From Bradyrhizobium sp. Rc3b (GTDB taxonomy: Bacteria > Pseudomonadota > Alphaproteobacteria > Rhizobiales > Xanthobacteraceae), in assembly GCF_900114915.1 (NCBI RefSeq), contig NZ_FOUS01000003.1:496001-560000 (forward strand): DNA of 64,000 nt, written 5' to 3'. The position numbers were made by a program, and so were the translations under genes. Below the pieces are notes generated by a model. That model worked only from the letters and a program-made list of their open reading frames with translations. It ran no database searches and was not told where the DNA came from. The number at the start of each line of letters is the position of its first letter. Position 1 is the stretch's first letter. This document shows positions 1 to 7,647 of the stretch, in pieces.

Positions 1-283
1 GGCTTGGCTGTAGCAACGACAGCCAGGACCACGCGATTTGGCCGTACGCTTCAAGCGCCGTTCGTCCGCACGCCGCCGGGACCTCACGGGGTTCTCCCGC
101 CCTGCTCCCGCCTCTCGTGCACGACGCCGCCGCGTCCACCGCTCCCCGATCCGCGGCTCGTGACGACGTACGACCGCCCCTTTCGCCGGATCAGGATGGC
201 CGACACATACGCCGAAACCGAATTTCGGTAAAGTGGAATATTTTTGCACTTCTGGATTGACAGAGGGCGACACAGGACGATGG
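1..283. other. Left-edge intergenic stretch, no supported gene
   Basis: I see no convincing gene here. The possible short reading frames have low-complexity Arg/Pro-rich translations without a ribosome-binding site. A short repeat motif (211-249) and a long palindrome (284-374) follow before the first gene. Confidence 0.5.
211..249. repeat. Dispersed repeat motif, copy 1 (GAAACCGAATTTCGGTA core)
   Basis: The core contains the inverted repeat ACCGAATTTCGGT and is followed by an AATATTT(T)GCAC tail. A second copy in the same orientation occurs at 53406-53442. In both places the element lies a few tens of bases upstream of a GTAGCCCGGAT-type repeat, so the two appear to form a composite intergenic element. 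Confidence 0.6.
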
Positions 284-374
284 CGTAGCCCGGATGGAGC
301 GCCAGCGTAATCCGGGACGGTGTGAGATGCCGGGCGAAGGCCCCGGATTACGCTAACGCTCCATCCGGGCTACG
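284..374. repeat. Long palindromic intergenic repeat (CGTAGCCCGGAT family)
   Basis: The left arm (284-316) starts CGTAGCCCGGATGGAGCG and the right arm (341-374) ends CGCTCCATCCGGGCTACG. The arms are almost perfectly complementary over about 32 bp around a 24-base centre, so a transcript would fold into a very long hairpin. A degenerate copy, with only the left arm intact, lies at 53476-53508. It looks like a REP/MITE-like element and has no coding capacity. Confidence 0.75.
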
Positions 375-488
375 AGCGCTGAAATAATTAGGCCTGACGG
401 TGCATCAAGCCGCAATCAAGCGATGGCTACCGGGCTTCGACGTCTTCGTTTACGATCCGGCCGAAACCACATCGTCGAGGACACCGGA

Positions 489-1178
489 ATGCAAACCATC
501 GGCTTGATCGGGGGCATGAGCTGGGAGAGCACGACACTCTACTACAAGCTCATCAATGAGCGGGTCCGCGACCGCATGGGCAAGCTGCATTCGGCGCCGC
601 TCCTGCTGTATTCCTACGATTTCGAGGAAATCAAGCAGATGCAGTACGCCGGCCGCTGGCGCGAGGCGGCGGCCAGCCTGGCGGAGGTCGCCCGGCGTCT
701 TGAAGGCGCCGGCGCGCGGGCGATCGTGCTGTGCACGAACACGATGCACAAGCTGGCGCCCGACATCATCTCCAGCGTGACCGTTCCGTTCACCCATCTT
801 GGCGACGCGACGGCCAAGCGGATCCGGGCGAAAGGTTATCGGCAGGTCGGGCTGCTCGGCACCAAGTTCACGATGGAGGAGGACTTCTACATCGACCGGC
901 TGCGCGCGCATGATCTCGACGTGCTGGTTCCTCCCACTGAGGCGCGCGCCGACGTGAACCGCATCATTTACGACGAGCTGTGCCTCGGCATCGTCGCCGA
1001 TCCCTCGCGCCGCCGCTATCAGGAGGTGATGGCAGCGCTGGTCACCGCCGGCGCCGAGTGCATCATCCTCGGCTGCACCGAGATCACGATGCTGGTCGGC
1101 CCTGACGACACATCAGTGGAGACGTTCGACACGACGGCCATTCACGCCGAGACGGCGGCGGATTTCGCCATCGGGTGA
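489..1178 (+). CDS. Aspartate/glutamate racemase family protein
   Basis: This 229-residue protein has the cofactor-independent Asp/Glu (YgeA-like) racemase fold. Family members interconvert L and D amino acids in the cytoplasm using two cysteines as acid and base. Both are visible: Cys82 in LCTNTMH and Cys196 in ILGCTEI. The N-terminus MQTIGLIGGMSWEST is typical of the family. I chose the ATG at 489 because a GAGG box lies about 9 bases upstream and the sequence before it does not resemble the family. The gene is monocistronic and converges with uxuA (33-base gap). The substrate cannot be told from sequence; broad-specificity amino-acid racemase is the usual annotation. Confidence 0.85.
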   Translation: MQTIGLIGGMSWESTTLYYKLINERVRDRMGKLHSAPLLLYSYDFEEIKQMQYAGRWREAAASLAEVARRLEGAGARAIVLCTNTMHKLAPDIISSVTVPFTHLGDATAKRIRAKGYRQVGLLGTKFTMEEDFYIDRLRAHDLDVLVPPTEARADVNRIIYDELCLGIVADPSRRRYQEVMAALVTAGAECIILGCTEITMLVGPDDTSVETFDTTAIHAETAADFAIG

Positions 1179-1211
1179 TGCGATGTCGGCCGTCGCCGAG
1201 CCCCGCCTCTA

Positions 1212-2402
1212 TCACCGATGCTCGATCGCGCGAATCGCGCCGCGAAGCTCGGCGAGACCGCGCAGGCGGCCGATCGCGGTGTAGCCGGGATTGGTGCGCT
1301 TGGTCGCCGCGAGATCGTCGAGCATGCGGTGACCATGGTCGGGACGGAACACGATCTGCTTGTCGGGCGAACGCTTGGCGTTCTCCTTGAGCAGCGCCTT
1401 GAGCACCGCGACCATGTCGACGTCACCGTCGAGATGATCGGATTCGTAGAACGACAGCCCGTCGGCCTCGCGCTTGGTGGCGCGGAGGTGGGCGAACGCA
1501 ATACGCGGGCCGAAGCGTTCGGCCATTTCAGGCAGATTGTTTTCGGCGCGCACGCCGAGCGAGCCCGTGCACAGGCAGATGCCGTTGGCCCTGGACGGCA
1601 CGGCGTCGAACAGCGCCTGGTAGTCGTCGGCGCTCGAGGCAATACGCGGCAGGCCGAACAGCGGCCGCGGCGGGTCGTCCGGATGCAGGGTCAAGGACAC
1701 CCCGAGCTGCTCGGCCACCGGCGTCACGCGCCCGAGGAATTCGACGAGATGCTGCCGCAGGATCTTTGGCGTGATGTCGCGATAGGTCTCCAGCCGATCG
1801 CGGAATTGCGGGATGGTCATCGGCTCGGTGGTCGAGCCGGGCAGCGCGCTGGCGATCACCATGACGAGATAGTCGATATCGGCCTGGCTCATCTGCTCGA
1901 ACAGCGCTTTCGCACGCGCCTGCTGCTCGGGCGAATAGTCCTGCACGGCCGCAGGGCGCTTGAGGATATGCAGCTCGAAAGCGGCAAAGCGGTCCTGATC
2001 GAAGCGCATGGCGCGGGCGCCGTTCGGCAGCTCCCATTCCAGATCGGTGCGGCACCAATCGACCACCGGCATGAAATTGTAGCAGATGATCTTGATGCCG
2101 GAAGCCGCGACGGCTTCGAGGCTCGCGATCCAGGCCTCGATCGACTTGGTCGCCTTGCCGCCGAGCCGCTTGACGTCGTCTGGGATCGGAATCGATTCCA
2201 CCACCGACCAGGTCAGCTGCGAGCGGCCGGGCTGGCCGCGCTCGATGAAGTTCTTGCGCTCCTCCACCGCCTTGCGCGTCCAGGCTTCGCCAATCGGCAC
2301 CTGATGCAGCGCCGAGACGATATCGCTCGCCCCGGCCTGCCTGACATCGTCGAGCGAGACAGGATCGTCGGGCCCGTACCAGCGCCAGCCTTCGAGCATC
2401 AT
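1212..2402 (-). CDS. uxuA: Mannonate dehydratase
   Basis: The product (396 residues) matches mannonate dehydratase, a metal-dependent TIM-barrel enzyme that converts D-mannonate to 2-keto-3-deoxygluconate in hexuronate breakdown. The N-terminus MMLEGWRWYGPDDPVSL and the internal segments IVSALHQVPIGEAW and LHPDDPP are characteristic. The start is the ATG at 2402, which has AGGAGA six bases upstream; a TTG two codons earlier would place that box too close. It is the last gene of a minus-strand run that begins with the GntR regulator and TRAP transporter, which fits uptake and degradation of a hexuronate or mannonate. Its partner uxuB lies about 5 kb away, divergently transcribed. Confidence 0.95.
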   Translation of the reverse strand: MMLEGWRWYGPDDPVSLDDVRQAGASDIVSALHQVPIGEAWTRKAVEERKNFIERGQPGRSQLTWSVVESIPIPDDVKRLGGKATKSIEAWIASLEAVAASGIKIICYNFMPVVDWCRTDLEWELPNGARAMRFDQDRFAAFELHILKRPAAVQDYSPEQQARAKALFEQMSQADIDYLVMVIASALPGSTTEPMTIPQFRDRLETYRDITPKILRQHLVEFLGRVTPVAEQLGVSLTLHPDDPPRPLFGLPRIASSADDYQALFDAVPSRANGICLCTGSLGVRAENNLPEMAERFGPRIAFAHLRATKREADGLSFYESDHLDGDVDMVAVLKALLKENAKRSPDKQIVFRPDHGHRMLDDLAATKRTNPGYTAIGRLRGLAELRGAIRAIEHR

Positions 2403-2474
2403 GCGCAATCTCCTAAAGCGTTTTCGAGCGAAGTGGGTATCGGTTCGCGTGAAGAAAACGCGTCAAAACAAGAG

Positions 2475-3524
2475 TCAATTCGCGGTCAGCACGACCTTGA
2501 CGCTCTGCGAGCGGTCGAGCGCCAGCCTGAGCGCATCCGGCGCGGTCGACAGCGGACGCTCGGCGGTGACCAGCGACAGCACGTCGACGCTGCCATTGGA
2601 GATCAGTTCCACCGCGGTTGAGAATTCGAAGCCGAAGCGGAACGAGCCGCGCAGGTCGATCTCCTTCGCCATCACCGCATTCGACGGCGTCGGAATCTGG
2701 CCGCCCGGCAGATTGCCGATCTGCACCACGATGCCGCCGCGCCTGACGATGCCGATGGCGCTCGCAAGGCCCGCGGCCGTTCCCGAGACCTCGAACGCGA
2801 CGTCGTAGGGACGCGACGCGGCCTGCGCCTTCAGGCCCTCTTCCCCGGCCGACACGTTCTCGACATGCGAAGCACCGAGCTTGGTCGCGAAGGCCAGCGG
2901 GGCCGGCGCGATGTCGGCCACCGTGATATCGGCCATGCCGGCGCGGTGGGCGGCGAGCATGGTCAGAAGCCCGATCGGGCCGGCACCAAAGATGATGCCG
3001 CGCTTGCCCTCGATATTGCCGGCACGCGCGACCGCGTGCAGGCAGACCGAAAGCGGCTCGGCCAGCGCCGCGGCCTGGTAGGACACATGGTCGGGAATCT
3101 TCACGCACTGCGCGGGGATCGCGTCGAAGTAATTGGCAAAGCCGCCCTGCATGTGCGGCGTCTTCGAGGCCGAGCCCATGAAGTAGATGTTCTCACACAG
3201 GTTCGGCCGGCCCTCGCGGCAGGCGACGCAATGGCCGCACCAGCGCGAGGGATTGACGGCGACGCGGTCGCCGACCTTCAGGTTCGCAGCCGCGCCGGAG
3301 ATCTCCACGACCTCGCCCGAGATCTCGTGGCCGAGCACCAGCGGCGACTTCACCACGAAATCGCCGGTCCGGGCATGGCGGAAATAGTGCATGTCCGAAC
3401 CGCAGATGCCGCCGGCGCCGAAGCGGATGCGCACCATGCCGTCTGCGAGCTTGTCGAGCGGATGCTCGATCATGCGCAGATCTTCGGGCCCGAACAGGGT
3501 AGCGGCGAGAGCAACGGAGGTCAT
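2475..3524 (-). CDS. Zinc-dependent alcohol dehydrogenase, L-idonate 5-dehydrogenase-like
   Basis: This 349-residue medium-chain dehydrogenase has the catalytic-zinc motif GGICGSDMHYF, the GHEISGEVVE segment, a structural-zinc cysteine cluster (CGHCVACREGRPNLC) and the nucleotide-binding GAGPIG motif. Relatives oxidise sugar acids or polyols such as L-idonate, which fits the hexuronate context; sorbitol or another polyol cannot be excluded. The ATG at 3524 overlaps the dctM stop as ATGA, supporting both the start and translational coupling. It lies between the transporter genes and uxuA, probably in one operon, and may feed an epimeric hexonate into the mannonate route. Confidence 0.85.
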   Translation of the reverse strand: MTSVALAATLFGPEDLRMIEHPLDKLADGMVRIRFGAGGICGSDMHYFRHARTGDFVVKSPLVLGHEISGEVVEISGAAANLKVGDRVAVNPSRWCGHCVACREGRPNLCENIYFMGSASKTPHMQGGFANYFDAIPAQCVKIPDHVSYQAAALAEPLSVCLHAVARAGNIEGKRGIIFGAGPIGLLTMLAAHRAGMADITVADIAPAPLAFATKLGASHVENVSAGEEGLKAQAASRPYDVAFEVSGTAAGLASAIGIVRRGGIVVQIGNLPGGQIPTPSNAVMAKEIDLRGSFRFGFEFSTAVELISNGSVDVLSLVTAERPLSTAPDALRLALDRSQSVKVVLTAN

Positions 3525-4927
3525 TTGGAGAGTCCCATGTATTTTGGCAGCCAGAGGGTCAGTTCGGGAATGTAGGTGATCGCGATCAGCGCGAGCATCA
3601 GCGGCACCAGCCAGGGCAGGATCGCGACCGTGGTGCGCTCGACCGAGAGCTTGGCGACGCGGGCGAGCACGAACAGCACCATGCCGAGCGGCGGATGCAG
3701 CAGGCCGATCATAAGGTTCAGCGTCATGATCAGGCCGAAATGGATCGGGTCGATGCCGAGCTTGAGCACGATCGGCAGCAGGATCGGCACCAGGATGGTG
3801 ATCGCCGCCGTGGTGTCGATGAAGCAGCCGACGAAGAGGATCAAGACGTTGGCGAGCGCCAAAAACACCCATTTGTTGTGGGTGACGCTGAGCATCCAGT
3901 CCGACAGCGTCTGCGCCGCCTGCGACACCGTCAGCAGCCAGGCGAAGATCGAGGCTGCCGTGACGATGAACAGCACCGAGGCCGTGGTCTCGATGGTGTC
4001 GAACGTCGCCTTCGCCACCGTCTGCAGCGTCATGGTGCGGTAGCGGACGAGGCCGAGGAACAGCGACCAGATTACGGCCGCGACCGCGGCCTCCGTCGGC
4101 GTGAACCAGCCGAGCGTCATGCCCCCGATCAGGATCACCGGCGCCATCAGCGCCATCACCGCCGAGAAGTCGAAGTACCAGTCGATTGCCAGCAACGTGC
4201 CGAGGCCGATCACCACGGCGACGTTGACCGAGAGGCCGGCCAGCACCATCAGCCAGATCGCCATCGGGAAAGACAGCACGATGAGGATTTCGAGGCCGGC
4301 CGAGCCGAGCTGCGGCCAGGAGAACGGCGTGTCGCTGCCCCATTTGTTCTTGTGCGCGAAATAGGTGACCGTCGCCATCATGAACAGCGTCAGCACGACG
4401 CCCGGGATGACGCCGCCCAAGAACAGCGCGCCGATCGAGACGTTGGCCATCATGCCGTAGATCACGAAGGGCAGCGACGGCGGGATGATCGGGCCGAGCG
4501 TCGCCGAGGCCGCGGTGACGCCGACCGAGAACTCGGTGGAATAGCCGTGATCCTTCATCGCCTTGATCTCGATGGTGCCGAGACCGGCGGCGTCCGCGAT
4601 CGCGGTCCCGGACATGCCGGAGAAGATCACCGAGCCGATGATGTTGACGTGGCCGAGGCCGCCGCGCATCCAGCCGACCAGGGCGACGGCGAATTTGTAG
4701 ATGCGGCCGGTGACGCCGGCGATGTTCATGAGGTTGCCGGCCAGGATGAAGAACGGCACCGCGAGCAGCGGAAAGCTCTCGACGCCGGCGATCATGCGCT
4801 GAGCCAGCGTGACGTCGGGCGTCACGCCGCTGACCAGGATGTAGAGCAGCGACGACGCGGCCATGGCGATCGCCACGGGAACGCCGAGCAGCATCAGGAT
4901 GAGAAAGCCTCCGAGCAGCAGCAGCAT
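3521..4927 (-). CDS. TRAP transporter large permease (DctM family)
   Basis: The product (468 residues) is a very hydrophobic membrane protein with the features of the TRAP large subunit: an N-terminal MLLLLGGFLILMLLGVPVAIA segment (first 20 residues quoted in part), the SGMSGTAIADAAGLG motif, the GPIIPPSLP motif and repeated GxFxxPTEAA-like and LGMVLF elements in the C-terminal half. It carries out sodium-driven import of an organic acid delivered by the periplasmic binding protein. The gene follows dctQ after four bases and overlaps the downstream dehydrogenase by ATGA. A GGAG box lies upstream of the ATG. The neighbouring uxu genes suggest a hexuronate or hexonate substrate. Confidence 0.93.
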   Translation of the reverse strand: MLLLLGGFLILMLLGVPVAIAMAASSLLYILVSGVTPDVTLAQRMIAGVESFPLLAVPFFILAGNLMNIAGVTGRIYKFAVALVGWMRGGLGHVNIIGSVIFSGMSGTAIADAAGLGTIEIKAMKDHGYSTEFSVGVTAASATLGPIIPPSLPFVIYGMMANVSIGALFLGGVIPGVVLTLFMMATVTYFAHKNKWGSDTPFSWPQLGSAGLEILIVLSFPMAIWLMVLAGLSVNVAVVIGLGTLLAIDWYFDFSAVMALMAPVILIGGMTLGWFTPTEAAVAAVIWSLFLGLVRYRTMTLQTVAKATFDTIETTASVLFIVTAASIFAWLLTVSQAAQTLSDWMLSVTHNKWVFLALANVLILFVGCFIDTTAAITILVPILLPIVLKLGIDPIHFGLIMTLNLMIGLLHPPLGMVLFVLARVAKLSVERTTVAILPWLVPLMLALIAITYIPELTLWLPKYMGLSK

Positions 4928-4931
4928 GATG

Positions 4932-5510
4932 TCAAATCTCCGATCCGTCGTAGGCGCCGGGTCGTTCGAGGACCGAGTAGCCTTGCCGCCAGTGTTGCAG
5001 CGCCGCCTGCACCGAGCGCAGGAACATCAGTACGAAGCCGAGCAGCACGGCGTAATAGACGTAGTTCTTGGGAAAATTGATCGTCGTCATCTGCTCGTCG
5101 CCGATGATCTGGATGTAAGTCCAGACCAGCTTGGTGGCGTAGCCGAAGAAGGCGATCCGGATCAGGTCGATCAACGTCGACAGAGCGCGCGCCACGAGAT
5201 GTGGCAGATAGCGGTAGACGAGATCGACCTGGATGTGCCGAGACAGCCGCACGCACATCGAGGCGCCGATGAAGACGACGCCGATCAGGCAATAGGTCGC
5301 GATCTCCTCGGTCCAGGCGTAGCTGTCGTTGAGCACGTAGCGGGTGAAGAACTGGAGGAAGACGGCGAGCGCCATCACCCAGAAGATCGCGAGCGCCACC
5401 CAGTCCTCGAACGCGTAGATGCCGAGGTCGACCTTCGGCGTCGCCTCCTCCTCGAAGGTATGGGCGATCTCGTCCGCGGTGATCTGCCGGTGTATTTCGG
5501 CGGTGGACAT
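4932..5510 (-). CDS. TRAP transporter small permease (DctQ family)
   Basis: This 192-residue protein has the four-helix pattern of TRAP small permeases: membrane segments around residues 33-52, 68-90, 107-127 and 151-170, including the EEIATYCLIGVVFIGAS segment typical of the family. It forms the membrane complex with the large permease encoded next to it. The ATG at 5510 has a GAGAGAGG box. A 130-base gap holding a palindromic repeat separates it from dctP. Confidence 0.9.
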   Translation of the reverse strand: MSTAEIHRQITADEIAHTFEEEATPKVDLGIYAFEDWVALAIFWVMALAVFLQFFTRYVLNDSYAWTEEIATYCLIGVVFIGASMCVRLSRHIQVDLVYRYLPHLVARALSTLIDLIRIAFFGYATKLVWTYIQIIGDEQMTTINFPKNYVYYAVLLGFVLMFLRSVQAALQHWRQGYSVLERPGAYDGSEI

Positions 5511-5529
5511 GGGTTACCTCTCTCCAAAT

Positions 5530-5633
5530 CGTCGTTCCGGGGCGACGCGTCCGCGTCGAACCCGGAACCTCGAGATTCTCAGGTGCGCAATTGCGCACCG
5601 TAGTTCGGTCCTACGGACCGCCCCGGGATGACG
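5530..5633. repeat. Intergenic palindromic repeat between dctP and dctQ
   Basis: The element begins CGTCGTTCCGGGGCG and ends CGCCCCGGGATGACG, so its termini are imperfect inverted repeats. It contains further internal palindromes, including GGTGCGCAATTGCGCACC. Elements of this form are common between Bradyrhizobium genes. Its position inside the TRAP operon means the transcript between dctP and dctQ would fold strongly, which could set the higher level of binding protein over permease; that effect is inference. Confidence 0.75.
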
Positions 5634-5642
5634 ACTACGTCG

Positions 5643-6620
5643 TCACTTCACCGCCTGGATCTTTTCCCAGTCGGCCTTGCGATAGCCGAAGGTCTCGAAC
5701 GCGACGTTCTTCAGCACGGTGTCGCGGAACTCGTTCTTGTCGACCTCGGTCACGCTCAGGCCCTTCTCCTTGAAGAAGGCGACCAACTTGGCCTCGTTCT
5801 GCTTGATCTCCGCGGTCGCCTTGGCGGCGGCTTCCTGGGCGACGTCGGTGAAGATCTTCTTGTCCTCGTCGGAGAGCTTCTTCCACAGCGCGCCCGCAAC
5901 CACCGTGTTGAGGTGATCGACGATGTGGCCGGTCAGCACGATGTGCTTCTGTACCTCGTAGAACTTCTTGGCCTCGATCGTGGTCAGCGGGTTTTCCTGC
6001 GCCTCGACGGTGCCGTTCTGGAGCGCGAGGTAGACTTCGGCGAAGGCGATCGGCGCAGTGTTGGCGCCGCAGGCGCGCGGCATCGCGAGATAGGCCGGCA
6101 CGTCCGGCACGCGCATCTTCAGGCCCTTCATGTCGGCGCAGGTCTTGATCGGCTTGTTCGACGAGGTCTGGCGCACGCCGTAATAGGTCACCGCGACGAT
6201 GTGGTGGCCGCTCTTGTCCTCATAGCCCTTGGCGAGCTCCTTGAAGATGTCGCTCTTGGTGTAGGCGAGCAGATGATCGGCGTCGCGGAAGGTGTAGGGA
6301 TAATAGGTCACGCCGATCGGCGGGAAGCTCTTGGCCGCGAAGCTCGAGCCGGAGATGATGATGTCGACCGAGCCGAGCGAGAGGCCCTGGTTGATGTCGG
6401 CTTCCTTGCCGAGCTGAGAGGCCGGATAGACGTCGATCGCATAGCGCCCGTTGGTGCGCTTGCCGATCTCCTGCGCGGCCCAGACCGAGGCGGTGTGGAA
6501 CGGCTCCGAGGTCTCGTAGACATGGGCCCATTTGAGCTTGGTCTGCGCCACACTGGCCTGGGTGGCAGCCAATAGCGTGGCGGCGGACATCACTGCTGCA
6601 ATCGTCATTTTCTTCAACAT
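5643..6620 (-). CDS. TRAP transporter periplasmic solute-binding protein (DctP family)
   Basis: The 325-residue product starts with a signal peptide (MLKKMTIAAVMSAATLL, cleavage likely after ASVAQ) followed by a DctP domain with typical segments LGSVDIIISGSSF, MKGLKMRVPDVPAYL and ENPLTTIEAKKFYEVQKHI; the RVPD arginine normally contacts the substrate carboxylate. It captures the substrate in the periplasm for the DctQM permease. I set the start at 6620 because GGAGG lies nine bases upstream; the in-frame ATG at 6635 would put that box inside the coding region. It lies 70 bases downstream of the gntR-type gene on the same strand. Confidence 0.93.
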   Translation of the reverse strand: MLKKMTIAAVMSAATLLAATQASVAQTKLKWAHVYETSEPFHTASVWAAQEIGKRTNGRYAIDVYPASQLGKEADINQGLSLGSVDIIISGSSFAAKSFPPIGVTYYPYTFRDADHLLAYTKSDIFKELAKGYEDKSGHHIVAVTYYGVRQTSSNKPIKTCADMKGLKMRVPDVPAYLAMPRACGANTAPIAFAEVYLALQNGTVEAQENPLTTIEAKKFYEVQKHIVLTGHIVDHLNTVVAGALWKKLSDEDKKIFTDVAQEAAAKATAEIKQNEAKLVAFFKEKGLSVTEVDKNEFRDTVLKNVAFETFGYRKADWEKIQAVK

Positions 6621-6690
6621 CGACTTTTCCTCCATCGTTCAAGTCTGCTTCTTGTTCGCCCGCCCCGGCACGGATGCGGGCCGTACAATC

Positions 6691-7503
6691 TCATCGCTGC
6701 CGCGCGCTGCCGCTCTTGGCCCGCTTCTTCGGTGGTCGCTTTGGCACCGCCGGCTTCGCCGGGGATCGGACGGTGCGGCTCCGCCCCGAAGATGATCCCG
6801 CCGCTTTCTCGGCGCCGAAATTCTGCGCGAAGCGCTCCTGCGACCGCGCCAGATGCGCGCGCATCGCATCGCGCGCGGCTTGCGGATCATGCGCCGCGAT
6901 CGCCTCGCGCACGGCGCGATGCTCGTCGAGCGCGGTACGCCAGGTGCCCGGGCTTTCGAAATAATGCGCGAGCTGCGCGAAATAGGGATTGAGGCGCTGG
7001 TCGAACAGCTCGCCGACCACGCGCACCAGAACGGCATTGCCGAGGCTGCCGGCGATCGCGACGTGAAACGCGCGGTCATGCACCATCGAGGCCTCGCCGG
7101 GATGCTCGACGTTCTCCATCGCGATGAGCGAGGCGTCGATGCGGGCGATGTCGTCCCTGGTCGCGACGCGCGCGGCCTGTTCGGCGATGGCGCTTTCGAG
7201 GAATTCGCGGGCGCGCAGCAGCTCGAACGGCCCCTCGATGACGGACGCGGCCGCGGGCGCGGCGATTGCGGCGGGCTCGATCACATAGATGCCGGAGCCG
7301 ACGCGGATGCGCAGGCGGCCCTCGACCTCGAGCGCAATCAAGGCTTCGCGCACGGTCGGCCGGGACACCCTAAGCTGCTCGGCGAGCTCGCGCTCGGTCG
7401 GCAAGCGGCTGCCGACCGCGTACTCGCCGCTGTCGATCAGGCTTCGCAATTGATCGGCGACCTGGCGATAAAGCCGTCTCGCCTCCACAGCTTCCAGCGG
7501 CAC
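6691..7503 (-). CDS. GntR-family (FadR/FCD subfamily) transcriptional regulator
   Basis: The 270-residue protein has an N-terminal winged helix (VGSRLPTERELAEQLRVSRP, then TVREALIALEVEGRLRI) and a C-terminal FCD effector domain with the usual D-x3-H pattern (HDRAFHVAIA). Such proteins typically repress sugar-acid genes and release DNA on binding a hexuronate or related metabolite. I chose the GTG start at 7503: GGGAGG lies six bases upstream, and longer forms would run through the operator palindrome at 7567-7583. The tail after about residue 240 is basic and low-complexity. It is divergent from uxuB and upstream of the TRAP-uxuA run, so probably controls both. Confidence 0.9.
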   Translation of the reverse strand: MPLEAVEARRLYRQVADQLRSLIDSGEYAVGSRLPTERELAEQLRVSRPTVREALIALEVEGRLRIRVGSGIYVIEPAAIAAPAAASVIEGPFELLRAREFLESAIAEQAARVATRDDIARIDASLIAMENVEHPGEASMVHDRAFHVAIAGSLGNAVLVRVVGELFDQRLNPYFAQLAHYFESPGTWRTALDEHRAVREAIAAHDPQAARDAMRAHLARSQERFAQNFGAEKAAGSSSGRSRTVRSPAKPAVPKRPPKKRAKSGSARQR

Positions 7504-7566
7504 GCTGGTCCTCCCGAAAGGGTCGCGCGGGGCACTCGAAATGCCCGCGGCCCGCCAATTTTGGAA

Positions 7567-7583
7567 AATTGGTCTTACCAATT
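7567..7583. promoter_or_regulatory. Perfect palindromic operator (GntR/FCD type)
   Basis: The sequence AATTGGTCTTACCAATT has 7-bp perfect arms around a 3-base centre and matches the TTGGT-N3-ACCAA pattern expected for FadR-subfamily regulators. It sits between the divergent gntR-type gene (start 7503) and uxuB (start 7648), so one site could control both directions. Confidence 0.8.
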
Positions 7584-7647
7584 GACCGGAGCATTGACCT
7601 GATACGGGCGCCATGTCAAGCAGCGGCAAAGCAAAGGGGAGACGTCC

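Noticed and set aside
396..470. A short frame reading IKRWLPGFDVFVYDPAET just before the racemase gene, resembling part of a dehydrogenase
   Set aside because: Too short to assign, no conserved catalytic motif, and it runs into the racemase gene in another frame. It might be a fossil of a lost gene cut by the palindromic repeat, but I cannot support it.
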